From the NCBI GenBank assembly GCA_022266195.1, contig WHVY01000003.1:5828001-5892000 (forward strand): a stretch of DNA of 64,000 nucleotides. The letters run 5' to 3'. This document shows, in pieces, positions 37,920 through 50,011 of the stretch (its first letter is position 1; every line of letters begins with the position of its first letter). Below the pieces are notes generated by a model. That model was not told the DNA's origin. It saw only the letters and a list, made by a program, of their open reading frames with translations, and did not search any database. Position numbers and translations under genes: made by a program. Source of the DNA: Tetranychus cinnabarinus (lineage: Eukaryota > Arthropoda > Arachnida > Trombidiformes > Tetranychidae).

Positions 37920-39636
37920 TTAAATAAATGATGGAATAGCAATGACAAAAGTAACGATTATGCTGAACAATGTTGATAAGGACGAAGTCGTAAACATGAA
38001 AAGGCCACCAAATGAGAATCCAATTTCATTGGAATTGAGAAACAATGTAATCTAAATAAGAAAGAAATTATGATTAACTTAGAAAAATATTGAATGATGG
38101 CCGTGAATGCGAACAAACCTCATTGAGAATCCTTATTGAGTCAGTTTTGAGGGATAATTTATATACAGTCATCAATATTAGGTCCTTCAATAATTCCGCG
38201 TGAAAATTATGTTCTTAAGGTTACTGCTGGCTATTAATATTATTTTTTGTAAGCTACAACACTGAAGGCTGATATTATGAAGTTTTATTCAAATCACTAA
38301 AATGGTTACTGAAATATTCCATAAAAAGGTCAAAAAAGCACACTAAAAATACAGTAATTCACCGCTTCGAATCAAGAGTTGAAATTTGCTAAAAATGGCC
38401 TGTTTGGCCAAGATGAGTTGCAAATTTGTCAGAAAACTTTTCGACCCTCTTTGCTAGCATTACAGGGACTTCTTTTTGAATTTAAACCTAAAAAAATTCC
38501 TTCGGGGCGAAAGTTATTGCCAAAAAACACGATTTTGTCGCCAAAAAACGACAATTTTGAAAAAGGCCTAATTTGCGGCATAGGGTGGATCTGACGCTCT
38601 GTGCTACCGATAGCAAGCCCTTAATGGTCTGATGATCAATTTGCTGTAGACTCAAAAAAATCAAACCAGAAGAACATAATTTTCTCGCGGAATTATTGAA
38701 TGACCTAATAATTCTTGAGATTCCGTATGCACTCGTATAGCAGAATAAGCGATTAGGAGGCAAGTTATCAATGTTAGAATATAACTAAAAATGTTCGCTA
38801 ATAAGAGAAAAGAATCGTTTTCAAGGTATAATAAATTATAAAATAAATAGCAGCTACTATACACGGAACCAAGAAAAGACAAGAATAAAGAAGTGCACAT
38901 TATTTCATTGATTTTATCGACTAAACGATGAGTTGAGAGATACTTTTGACGAAGATCTTTAATAACATCACTATTTAGTCTTTTATCGCTTCTTACTGAT
39001 TCTTTGTAGAGCTTATTCAACTTTTTTGAGTTGAATTGAAGTGCTGATTGTGCTAAGGTTGACAATTCAATGAGAATGCAATAAGTACAAAACCAACTGA
39101 AAAAAGGAACTGGCATAAATAGTATGCACGTAAACAATAATATGCACGATAAAAATGTCGAAATTCACCGCTGTTGAAAATTTACACACCGAATAGACCG
39201 AGTAACTGAATTCAATGGCAAATCTAGTTATCTGGATTATCTTTATAAATAAAAAGCCAATTGCTCTATGACTCCAGAAATATTTCCTCGTTTCATAGTC
39301 AAAGTCTATTTGCAATTCATTCCAACAAGCATTAATTTGTCTCAAAAAGTTATGATTACACCTGAAATAAAAGAAAATTAAGTGCGAGTTTGAGATAAGA
39401 GAGCCAACAGAATAACCTTTAATTGAAAAAACTGAATCTAAATTAAGCAGCCATAATCGATACAAAAAAATTATGTTTTCCAGAAGCATGAATAATATGA
39501 ATAAGCAATTTCCAACAATATTACTTGTTGATGAAATGAACAGTTTAAATTTGGATTGAGTTGAGTTGACAGTTATTTTTGGATAGTTTTTTAGCTTCTC
39601 ATTTTGTATATTACATTGAACATTGATAGTAGTCAT
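37920..39636 (-). pseudogene. Gustatory receptor pseudogene (Gr-D) split by a MITE
   Basis: Main-subfamily receptor on the minus strand. The start (39636) and first two thirds are readable, then a frameshift at about 39115-39130 moves the frame from one reading to the next in the middle of the protein. The coding sequence then continues through the HRLVDKINE region until it is interrupted inside the conserved S-Q-E-L-L codons by a 531-bp TA-flanked element at 38178-38708. Beyond the element the sequence resumes exactly where paralogs predict, down to the conserved Asn-Glu, the intron and a complete exon 2 ending at 37920 (IAIPSFI). Apart from the frameshift and the insertion little decay is visible, so inactivation is probably recent. 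Confidence 0.85.
38178..38708. mobile_element. Mariner-type MITE, 531 bp
   Basis: Both ends are inverted repeats of about 36 bases starting TTAGGTC, then TTCAATAATTCCGCG and AAAATTATGTTC on each side with only two or three mismatches. The element is flanked by TA on both sides (38176-38177 and 38709-38710), the target duplication of the Tc1/mariner superfamily. Removing the element plus one TA restores the sequence seen in the paralogous receptors (ATCAATAATTCTTGAGAT), which confirms both boundaries. The interior is too short for a transposase of about 340 residues and shows no DDD/E block, so it is non-autonomous. Confidence 0.88.
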
Positions 39637-40248
39637 TTTGTCGGAGCATAAAAGTCAAATGAATGCAATATACTAAAATTCTGTGGATACGTAAAATGAG
39701 ACCAGTTCCATTTCATCTCTACATAACACCCCAAATCATTTTAATAGAATCAATGAAAAATGAATGAATCCATTTTAATAAATACTTTGTATAAATTAAT
39801 CATTATTTAAAAGCATTAAATTTCAAAATTTACTCAGGGATTGAATAATTAAAATCAAAAATGATGCTTTGAAAATTTAAAAAAAACAAACGAGTCAAAC
39901 GTTAAACGACATTAGACGCATATCGAATAACTTAGAATGATCTAGTATTTTCAAACCATGATTAATTGTATGCAAAAGCACGTTACAGTTCGATTTGTAT
40001 TTGGTAATTTTAGTTATTATCGTTCGACGATTACAGAGACATTTAGTATGGTTGTTGATGTGCATTAACATAAACAAATCAATACAGCTTATTGGAGTAT
40101 TTTTCAACAAAAATAAGTAATGAGTAATTCGTGATTTAATGTCCTGGTAGAAAAGGTAAACTAGCAACCTAAGATTCAGACTACTATCGGGTGCTGAACT
40201 TCATTGTGCATATTTATTTGCATATGTTGTTGATGCAGCTGCAACCTA
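39637..40248. other. Spacer upstream of Gr-D
   Basis: About 610 bp without a supported gene; a 90-codon minus-strand frame at 39895-40167 has no receptor-like features. Confidence 0.35.
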
Positions 40249-40687
40249 TTAGGGTGTCCGGCTCAATGTGTTACGACTTTAAATGCGAAAATTTTATTAA
40301 TGAGCGGACCAATTTAGCCAATTCTTTTGAGAATCAGATGAATAGAGATTCAGAATATTTGACACGTTATTTACACTTTTCCGTTTTTGTATTCGAAATT
40401 TATCGAAAAAAATAGTAAAAAAATGAAATTTTATGCGGCTGAAAATATTATTAGAAACCAAGGGTCCTCCCTGTGATTTGCTCGCGATAGAAACTTCTGT
40501 AATCGATCATTTCCCGAAAACTTGAAGGTTAAGAGAAAAATTGAGAAAAATGATTTTAATCAACCCAAGTAATATAATTTAATAGCATAAAGTTGCAAAA
40601 TTTTTCATGGGTATCGACGCTATATGGCCACAAAGTTACTAATTTACAGAATTGCCCTTTTTCAAAATTTTTCGATTGACACCCTTA
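40249..40687. mobile_element. Candidate TA-flanked MITE
   Basis: TTAGGGTGTC at the left and GACACCCTTA at the right form short inverted ends (one mismatch in ten), each bordered by TA (40247-40248 and 40688-40689). Length 439 bp, no transposase. Similarity decays quickly inside the ends, so this is tentative compared with the element at 38178-38708. Confidence 0.35.
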
Positions 40688-40689
40688 TA

Positions 40690-42156
40690 CATCCTTTGAT
40701 AGCATTACTAATAAATCTGATACCGGTACTTTAAGTATCTGCCGGATGCTTGAAGTAAACTCGGAACTATGTGCCCTGTCTGATTAATATCGGAATCTCA
40801 AATGTTCATGTCTTCTAATGCATCTTTAGATGAAACAATTTCCACTTGCTCAATAATATTCAAAAATATACCGGGCTATTCAATTAAAACTTACGGCTGC
40901 TTGAAGTCCCGAACCTGTGTACCTACAGGCAAAACTTGTACTGTGTAGTTTTACGGGCGAAAAACTATAGATTATGATTTTCAAGGTCATCTAAAGCCAA
41001 ATTTTAGGAAATCGCTTCTTATAATCTTGAGACTGTTTTGAGGTCAAAATATTCGTAACAAGTACATACCAACAAGAAATATATAACCTTCATAGTTATT
41101 GAGATAACCTCATTTCTTTTCAAATCACAGTTGCGCTCAATTCTGATATTTAATTTCTTCAATCTGTTAACATGCTACAATAAATAAAAAATCAAAAACT
41201 CGATATTCTCGAATGTTTCATTGCTTGTGAGAAGCTACATAAGTGACCTAAACCAAAGCCTAGTTTGCTCTGTTTCTCAATGTCACTCAAAATCATTGTG
41301 ATAAAATACATAAAATATGAATAATTTTTTATACAGTAATCATGATTAAAAAGTCATTAACTTGCAAAATTCACTTTAGTGTTGAATAATTAAAATCGAC
41401 AAATGATACTTTGGAAATGCGCGAAATAGCAAGTAATCAATATTCAAATTTCAAACAAACAAACAAACAATTTCAAATAAGAGATTTAAACATTTAACGC
41501 CATTAGACACATACAATATATTAAATAATAATGAAATGACCCAGTAACAAATCATTATTAGTTGAATCCAAAAAGTTTGACAAGATTTACGTTACAGTGC
41601 ATTTTTTATTAGAATTAATTCGAATTATTTTATAGCTGAGATCTTTGTTAGTCTCCTAGTCTCAAACGCAAATTTGTTTTTTTCATGATCAAGAAATGCA
41701 ACAGCGAAGCTTGTTATGTTTCATAATTGATTATTGTATTGATGAAGAGATTTTTGTCGGAAGTTTTTATCTGAACTGGTGTCGTATAAGCATGAATTTC
41801 TTGTAGAAACATTTATTAGACTGTGAATATTCGAGTGATAGCAACAAAGAAATTATTAAGTTTCAAATGCACTGCAATAAATGTCAAAGAATAATCGTAA
41901 TATACTGAAATAATCGACGAAAAAGCAACCAAATGATCGCTGAAGTCAAAAATTGAGACAACGTTGGCATGAGCAAATAATATCTAAAATTTACACCAGC
42001 AATTTTACTTTTCCAATAAAATAAAAACTAAAATAAAACTAGAGGCCATTTTTTAATGATATATCTACTTATGATTTATCTTTGCAGAATTGAAATTGAA
42101 GAAAATGTTATTCGATTTTATTCTAATGGCTCTATTCAATTTATATTTAAGTTTTA
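40690..42156. other. Long spacer between Gr-D and Gr-F
   Basis: About 1.5 kb without supported genes. The longest gene-free stretch inside the array; it could hold decayed receptor sequence that I cannot demonstrate. Confidence 0.35.
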
Positions 42157-43364
42157 TCAAGCTGAATGAAATGACGGAATAGCAATGGTTATTGTGATTG
42201 TTACAAGAGCCAGAGTAGATGTGAAGTCCGGAGTGATCATGAAAAGGCCACCAAAAGAGAATCCAATATCATTGAAACCGATACGGTAAAGGAACAGGGA
42301 AATCTGAACGAAAAAGATTCGATTAAAAAGTTAATGCAATTTAAGTTGGCATAGGATTCCGGCACAAAACTCACCTCATTAAGAACGTGAAATGAATACG
42401 TTTTAAACGATAGCTTATATAAAGTTGGTAAAGGCTGTTGAGATTTGATGTAAATGGCTACAACTGAATGAGTTATCAGACAGAGTTCAAGAAGTATTCC
42501 CATAGATGCAAACATTGAACTAATTTTGATTGGTACAATTTGCTTATCAAATGCCAAAGTATAAAAGTCGACGATTACGAAGTACACATAATGACTTATC
42601 AAACCAAATGTAGCAAGATTCATGAACGAACTTGATTCATCAACCAAACGATGAATCAAAAGATACTGCCAACGAAGCATTTTGATAACTCTATTGTCCA
42701 ACTTATTGCCCTCAACTAGCAACTCTTCACTAACCACCTTCAACTTATCATTGATGTTATGGAGTGTTACTTGAGACAGCATTGCTAAATCGATTAAAAT
42801 CATGTCTTGTGATAGAGCGAAAGGATAGTAAACTGCAGTGGACAAAATGGAAAGCCAATAATTCAACGAATCGTTCGATGTTGAAGCAGAAGTTTTACTC
42901 TGATGTGGCCAAGAATGCTTGAAAACATGCATTTCATGAAGAGCTTGTGGCATGTAACTTAAAATAAGCAAAATTCTGTAGATTATTCGATGAGTCCAGA
43001 AAAACATTCGAGTCTGATGGTTGTAATCAATGTTTATAACTTGATATTGAGCGATCACTTTGTCCAAAAATTGTTGATTATATTTAAAGTGGAAAAGAGA
43101 GAAAGTGAAAAGTTGAAATGAAAAATGTAGCACTTCCAAAGGATTGAAAGAAAAGGTTGAATCCAATGAAATGTTGATCAGTTTCGTCAAGTGTCTCGAA
43201 AAAATTAAAGCCAAAATAACCAGAAATAAGCCATTCCCTGTAACTCCATTTGACGATGAAACGATCAAATTTAATCTTGATGAAAGTGAATCTATGGAAA
43301 CTTTTGGATAATTTACTTCATTTTTACTTAATAAACTTTTCAAAATTTTAATGTCGGTCATCAT
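42157..43364 (-). CDS. Gustatory receptor family protein (Gr-F), Gr-A/K subfamily
   Basis: Exons 43364-42375 and 42303-42157 (71-bp phase-0 intron, GTGAGT donor), 378 residues. Sequence places it with Gr-A and Gr-K rather than with its immediate neighbours: VNYPKVSIDSLSSRLNLIV, SGNGLF-type loop (VTGNGLF), a SWPHQS loop matching the SWPFAS/SWPYAS of A/K, and exon 2 with ITPDF. Ends in IAIPSFHSA. About seven hydrophobic segments. Starts with two Met codons. Confidence 0.82.
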
Positions 43365-43925
43365 TATGATGTTGATTGTAGGGAATTCGGACTCAAAAAT
43401 AAAATAGTAAGTTTGGAGAGTTTAAATAATGTTTGACAAACTCAAAAGATGATTCAAAAGGGGTTTGGTTCCATTAATTTTACAAGCACAAAAGCCATTA
43501 AAATTTGGCTATTGAGACGATGTTTCACAAAATATTAATAAATGCAGGAATTTAATGCAAAAATAAATAAATCATTCCGAGTACAGCTGAATGTTGTATC
43601 AGGAACATAGGAAACTGCTAGAGAACTTATTTTTTTTATTTTTTGAACCTGTAGTCGAATCATATCCATCATTTAATCGTAAAATCTCTGTTGGAGCATT
43701 TTTTGTTTGCCTATTCGAGTCTAAAGTTTGACAAAAATCTTGATATATTGACTTTATATACTTTATGTACTGTATAAATGTATGGCATAAAACAGCTTTC
43801 GAATTTGATCGACCATTAAAATCACTTGTTCAACGTCCAAATTTGAGTTTGTGCTATTCGTCGAAATATTGACCATGTGTACCGATTTATTTTGATTTAA
43901 AATGCACCATCACAAATCGAAAGTT
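43365..43925. other. Spacer between Gr-G and Gr-F
   Basis: About 560 bp, no supported gene. Part of it (around 43430-43700) is similar to the spacer near 45460-45720, showing that the repeated unit includes flanking DNA (for example GATGATTCAA...GGGTTTGGTT and ATTTAATCGTAAAATCTC shared by both). Confidence 0.5.
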
Positions 43926-45111
43926 TTAACTAGCGAATGATGGAATAGCAATGACAATAGTGGTTAATATACTGAACAATGTCGATAAAGACGAAGTCGT
44001 CAGCATGAAAAGGCCACCAAATGAGAATCCAATCTCATTGCAATTGAGAAACAGCGTAATCTAAATAAGAAACAAATTATGATTAAATCACAAAATAATT
44101 GAATGTCAATCATGAATGCAAACAAACCTCATTAAGAGTCCGTATTGAGTCAGTTTTGAGCGATAATTTATATGAAGTCATCAATAATTCTTGGGATGCC
44201 GTATGGACTCGGATTGACAAATGTGTGATTTGGAGTAAACATATTAGTTGCAAAACACATTGAATAATACTTGATAATTTGCCAAAAAGATAGTATTCGC
44301 GAAATAATAAAGCATAAAATAAATTGCAGCAATTGTACACGAAAATACAGAAAATATAGAGTAAATAAGGACTCATAATTATATTGATTATATCGACTAA
44401 ACGATGAGTAGAGAGATATTTTTGACGGAGATCTTTAATAACATCAATATTCAGTATTTTATCACGTCTTACTGAGTCCTTGTAGAGTTTATTCAATTTT
44501 ATCAAGTTGAATTGAAGTGCTGATTGTACTAAGATCGGTAATTCAATGAGAATACAAAAATTACAAAAAGAGTTGAAATAAATTACTGGTACAAATATAA
44601 TATACACGTAATCAAATATATCCTCGATAGAAAAGTCTTTACTCGAATTAGCTTTTTCTGTATACCACTTATAGATCATGTAACTGAAATCGGTGGTGAA
44701 AGAACTAATATACAAAATAAATGCGAATAAACGGCCGATAGCCATTCGAGTCCAAAAATATTTCCTCGTTTCATAATCAAAGTCTATTTGTAATTGATTC
44801 CAATAATCATCGACTTGTCTCAAAAAGTTATGGTTATAAATGAAATGAAATAAAATTAAGCCAGTATTTTGCATTGAAAAGCGGACAATACTTCCGAATG
44901 AAAAAACTGAGTCTAAAGTAATGTTGTATAATCGTTCCAAATAAATGAAATTTCGCAGAAGCATGAACAATACAAATGTACATTTTCCAATAATATTACT
45001 TGTTGATGAAATGATCAATTTAAACTTGGATGGAATCGAGTTGACAGTTATTTTTGGATAATTTTTTACCTTCTCATTTTGAATATTATACTGAACATTG
45101 ATAGAAGTCAT
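43926..45111 (-). CDS. Gustatory receptor family protein (Gr-G), intact
   Basis: Exons 45111-44128 and 44060-43926 (67-bp phase-0 intron), 372 residues. Main subfamily: VKNYPKITVNSIPSKFKL, LQIDFDYETRKYFWT, LRQKYLSTHRLVD, Asn-Glu before the intron, GFSFGG and IAIPSFAS at the end. Exon 2, the intron and the adjacent coding end are almost identical at DNA level to those of Gr-I although the rest of the proteins differs more, which suggests gene conversion. About seven hydrophobic segments; no signal peptide. Confidence 0.83.
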
Positions 45112-45950
45112 TTTGCCGAAGCATAAAAGTCAAATGGGTAAAAAATACTTGAACTCCTATGAATGCATAAAATAAGTCTGACCATGGACCAAAGCCAAGT
45201 TTCTTTTCATTTCTTCATGAAACACAAAACTATTGTGATAAAATTGATTAAATATGTTATATAAATATTTTAATTTCACTTAATATTTCTACATTTAAAT
45301 CAAAAAAAGCGCATTTACTTCTTGCGCACCCTTTGTTCATATACACTAAAACCTCTCATAATGAGACTTTCTGTGAATAACTTTTAGCTTATTTCCACAG
45401 AAGCTATTTCAACAAATGATTTTTCAGCTTTTTTAACATCGATAGAGGTGCATATTTGACAAACTCAAAAGATGATTCAACAGGGTTTGGTTTCATTAAT
45501 TTTATAGGTACAATAGCCATTAATTTCGTCTATTGAGGCGATGTTTCACAAAATATTTAATGTATTAATGAATTTAATGCAGAAATTAATAAATGATTCC
45601 ATATACAGCTGAATGTTATATCAGGAACTCATCTTATTTATCGAGCCTTTAGTCTAATCATAGTCATCATTTAATCGTAAAATCTCTTTTGGAATTTTTT
45701 TGTTTAGCCATTCGGTTTCATATCAAGTTTGACACAAAATTTGATACAATGATTTTATACACAAATATTGTATAAATGCATAACAATTGCTTACGAATTA
45801 AATTTACCATTAAAATTTCATGTTAAATGTCAGATTTGAATTTATGACCGAACCATACGTCGAAATATAGATCATGTGTACTGTTTCTTTTTGATTTGAA
45901 ATAACTTATTTCAAATAAGCTACCTGAATGCCTTAACACAACCAAAAGTT
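45112..45950. other. Spacer between Gr-H and Gr-G
   Basis: About 840 bp, no supported gene; shares blocks with the spacer at 43.4-43.9 kb. Confidence 0.4.
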
Positions 45951-47168
45951 TTAACTAGCAAATGATGGAATAGCTATGACAATAGTGGTTAATATACTGA
46001 ACAATGTCGATAAAGACGAAGTCGTCAGCATGAAAAGGCCACCAAATGAGAATCCAATTTCATTGCAATTAAGGAATAATGTGATCTAAAAAGAAACAAA
46101 TTACTATAAAATTATAAAATATTATAAAAAAACTAAGAAAAGCGTTGAATATCGATCATGCGAACAAACCTCATTGAGAATGCTTATGGAGTCCGTTTTT
46201 AAGGATAATTTATATGCAGTCATCAATAGTTCTTGAGATTTTGTATGAACTTGAATAGCCGAATATGCGATTTGCAGAACATTTATTAATATTAAAAAAC
46301 AGCGAATAGTACGATTTAATTTGACAAAAAGATCGTGTTCAATGAATAATAAAGCATAAAACAAATAGCAGCTATTGAAGACGAAACTAACAAAAATCAA
46401 GAATAAGTTGGGACTAATTATTGCAGAGATTTTATCAACTAAACGATAAGTTGAGAGATACTTTTGACGAGCATCTTTAATGACATTAATATTCAGCATT
46501 TTATCATTTTTTATCGGCTCTTTGTAGAGCTTATTCAACTTCAATAAGTTGAATTCAAGAGCTGCTCGTGCTAAGATCGGTAAGTCAATGAGGATACAGG
46601 CGTGGCAAAAAGAGGTGAAATAAGATATTGGTCCAACAATAAAATAAAACACGTAATGAAATGTATCTCCGATAAAAAAGTTTTGACTCGGATTATTAGT
46701 TTTCATTGAATACCACACATAGACCAAGTAACTGTAATTCAAGGTGAAGATGCTTAAATACAAAATAATTGTGAATAAACGACCGATAGACTTTTGAGTC
46801 CAGAAATATTTCCTAGTTTCATAATCAAAGTCTATTTGCAATTCATTCCAATAATCATCAATCTGTCTCAAAAAGTTGTGATTATAAATGAAGTGAAACA
46901 AAATGATTCCAGTATCGTTAATTATAAAGACGACAATACTTTTTGGTTCAGCCGAAAAAGCTGAATCTAAAGGAACTTTCAGCAATTGCTTCAAATACAT
47001 TGAGTTTCGTAGAAGCAGGAACAATAAAAATAAACACTTTCCAAAAGCACCATTTGTCGATGAAATTATTAATTTGAATTTTGATGGAATCGAGTTGATA
47101 GATATTTTTGGATAATCTTTTAGCTCTTCATTTCTTATGAAACACTGATGTCTATTGATGGAAGTCAT
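45951..47168 (-). CDS. Gustatory receptor family protein (Gr-H), intact
   Basis: Exons 47168-46170 and 46085-45951 (84-bp phase-0 intron), 377 residues. Main subfamily with NRHQCFIRNEELKDYPKIS at the N-terminus (very close to Gr-C there), the FDYETRKYFWT block, the Arg-Leu-Val loop motif and the final IAIPSFAS. About seven hydrophobic segments. Confidence 0.83.
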
Positions 47169-48134
47169 TGCACCGGCGAACGAAAGTCAAATGAATAAAA
47201 AATACTACTTAAGTACTTGAAATCATATGAATGCATAAAATGAGTCTCAAAATATCATAATAGATCAAAGCTTTTAGTTTGATTTCACTTCTTCATGACA
47301 CACAAAATCATTGTAATAAATTTCATTAAATATGAAGGTTTTTATTTCAATATATATTTTTTTGTATAAAGTAATCATGATTAAAAAACTATTAGCTTGC
47401 AAAACTAACTTTCGCGTTGAATAATTCAAATCAACAAATGATCCTTTGAAAGCCGTGAAATAATCGATATCACAGTCAAACGTTGTCCTTGCGCATAAAA
47501 TTCACAAGTAATTTCCAATCACGATTAGTTGACTCGAAAAGTATCGATGGAATCGACTTTAAACAGAGTTCGTTTTGGAATAGAAATAAGGGGAAGTGTC
47601 GGAGTTTTTAGAGGATCTCAGAGACGTCGAGAATGGTGAACTGTTTGTTAAAGCATCTTACTAATTGGAGTTTTTTCTCACCAAAAAAGTAGCCATTTTT
47701 GTGTTATTAATGCAACCGAATAATAGCATTTACTCACAAAAGATGCCATGAATAAAAACTGAGGCACACTGAATAGTTTGATTCAATTTAGCCTCATGTA
47801 GTGTCGAGTAACTCAAGCGCTGAACAAAAACTATATCGATTTTTTACTAAAATTGATAATGTCTTGAAAACTCGCAAAATTTCACGGAATGAGTCGAGAT
47901 AATATGTGGTGAACAAATTTGGGTAAAATTCAGACGTTTTGATGTGATTTTTAGTGATGTGATGAACTTTATTCAAAGTATTAGCTAAATACTCAAGATA
48001 TACCGTAAATGATGAGATTGCAATGATGCACTGAAAATGAAAACCATCATATTTAATACCTATACGGATTAAGTTGATAATATTTAATATTTTAATGCAA
48101 AATTTCAAATATTCAATTGAATTTACCGAAAGTT
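47169..48134. pseudogene. Spacer holding a receptor 3'-end remnant of Gr-K type
   Basis: Between Gr-I and Gr-H. Bases about 47860-48045 align on the same strand with the 3' flank and last coding bases of Gr-K (about 51970-52105): a shared ATTCAGACGTTTT block, a GTGATTTTT block, then TACTCAAGATAT followed by AAATGATG and ATTGCAATGATG, which is the end of the last exon. The rest of that receptor is gone and the remnant now abuts the stop of Gr-I, which belongs to the other subfamily. The remainder of the interval shows nothing supported. Confidence 0.55.
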
Positions 48135-49332
48135 TCAACTAGCGAATGATGGAATAGCAATGACAATAGTGATTAATATACTGAACAATGTCGATAAAGA
48201 CGAAGTCGTCAGCATGAAAAGGCCACCAAATGAGAATCCAATCTCATTGCAATTGAGAAACAGCGTAATCTAAATAAGAAACAAATTATGATTAAATCAC
48301 AAAATAATTGAATGGCTATTATGAATGCAAACAAACCTCATTGAGAATCCGTACTGAGTCAGTTTTGAGGGATAATTTATATGCAGTCATCAATAATTCT
48401 TGAGATTTTGTATGAACTCGGATGACCAAAAACGCATGCAAGGTTAAGGATAGCAATACTGAGATACACTGAAAAAAGCTCATAAATATAGTCAATTGAT
48501 GCAAGTCAAGAAAAAACAAAGCATAAGATAAATGGCAGATCATAAGCATAAAATTTATAAACATTATAAACAAACACGGGCTCATGATTTCATTGATTTT
48601 ATCAACTAAACGATAAGTTGAGAGATACTTTTGACGAAGATCTTTGAGAACATAAATATTCAGATTTTTATCATCTCTTATTGATTCATTAAAAAGTTTC
48701 TTCAATCTGATGGCGTTAAATTGAAGAGCTGTTTGTGCTAAGATCGGTAAATCAATTAATACACAATTTTGACAGTAAAAGTTGTAATAAGCTACTGGTC
48801 CAAAAATAATATGAAACACGTAATGAAATACATCGTCGAGCGAAAAGTCTTTACTAGAATATGTTTTTTCTTGATACCACGCATAGAACAAGTAACTGTA
48901 ATTCATTATAAAGGAGCTTGAGTACATGATGATTGTGTACAAACGGTAAATAGCCTTTTCAGTCCAGAAATATTTCCTCGTTTCATAATCAAAGTCTATT
49001 CGTAATTCATTCCAATGAGCATCAATTTGTTTCAATAAGTTATGATTATAATTGAAATGAAAGAAAGTTATGTAAATATTTTCAATTAAAAATTCGACAA
49101 TACTTTTTGGCGAAACTGTGAAAATTGAATCTGAAGAAATCTTAAGGATTGAATCTAAATGCTTTGTATTCAATACAATGACGGTTAATATAAATAAACA
49201 CTTTCCAGAAGCACCACTTGTTGACGAAGTCATTAATTTAAGTTTGGATGCCATCGAGTTTATTGTTATTTTTGGATAACTTTTTGTCTCTTCATTTCTT
49301 ACAAAACACCGATGTGTATTGATGCAAGTCAT
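48135..49332 (-). CDS. Gustatory receptor family protein (Gr-I), intact
   Basis: Exons 49332-48337 and 48269-48135 (67-bp phase-0 intron), 376 residues. Main subfamily: NTHRCFVRNEETKSYPKIT, FDYETRKYFWT, LRQKYLSTYRLVDK, IAIPSFAS. The central stretch (48749-48905 in DNA) is identical over 157 bases to Gr-J, and exon 2 plus intron is almost identical to Gr-G, so this gene looks like a mosaic shaped by conversion from two neighbours. Confidence 0.83.
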
Positions 49333-50011
49333 GATATTAAATACAGAAGTTGAATGAATGCAAAAAAACTATTTAACCTTCATGAATACAATAAATCAGT
49401 CTCATTGAAAACCAAAGCAAAGTGTCATTACTTTTTTAAATTGATTAATTGTTAATATTTTCATTACATTTAATACTTTTTACATTGACGATTAAAAAGC
49501 AACAAAACTTTAATTTGAATAATTCAAATCAACCAAATGATATCTTGAAGTCCCATAATTTATTCACACATTTTATCAAGTAATCGATATTAAACATTAA
49601 CAGCGGCAAACATCAAAACTGTCGTTCAAAAAGTTTTCATTAGGTGAGTCGAGCCAAAAAGTATCCAGCAAATTTTTTCCTTTCATTTCAAAACGAGCTT
49701 CACTATGTGACACAGTGAAGCTCGTTTTGAAATGACACAGTCTGTGTCAGCATAAGCGATATTACAAGCAATACAAAGTTAATATTCCTAAATATTTACA
49801 CGCAACGGTTTCAATACAAGAAAGTAATCCTCATTCAAGACTCGGATCGGACTTTCTCACTCTATTTCGTTGCCAGGTATTGATATTAATAATATAGCTA
49901 GACAGGGCTGAAATACTTTCTAAGAAATGTCAGTCCATTTCGGTGAATGGCGCATTTGCTTCTAGTTTTTATGCGATAAATAATAGTAAATTTTGATGCA
50001 ATTTGACCCAA
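49333..50011. other. Spacer between Gr-J and Gr-I, with a hairpin
   Basis: About 680 bp, no supported gene. It contains the perfect inverted repeat at 49684-49734. Confidence 0.45.
49684..49734. repeat. Perfect 21-bp inverted repeat (hairpin)
   Basis: Arms 49684-49704 and 49714-49734 are exact reverse complements around a nine-base loop. A second small palindrome (GACACAG T CTGTGTC, 49734-49748) overlaps its right edge. Could form a cruciform or RNA hairpin. Function unknown. Confidence 0.85.

Noticed and set aside
47794..48138. 114-codon minus-strand frame between Gr-H and Gr-I
   Set aside because: Overlaps the receptor remnant in a frame that does not read the receptor; no seven-pass features.
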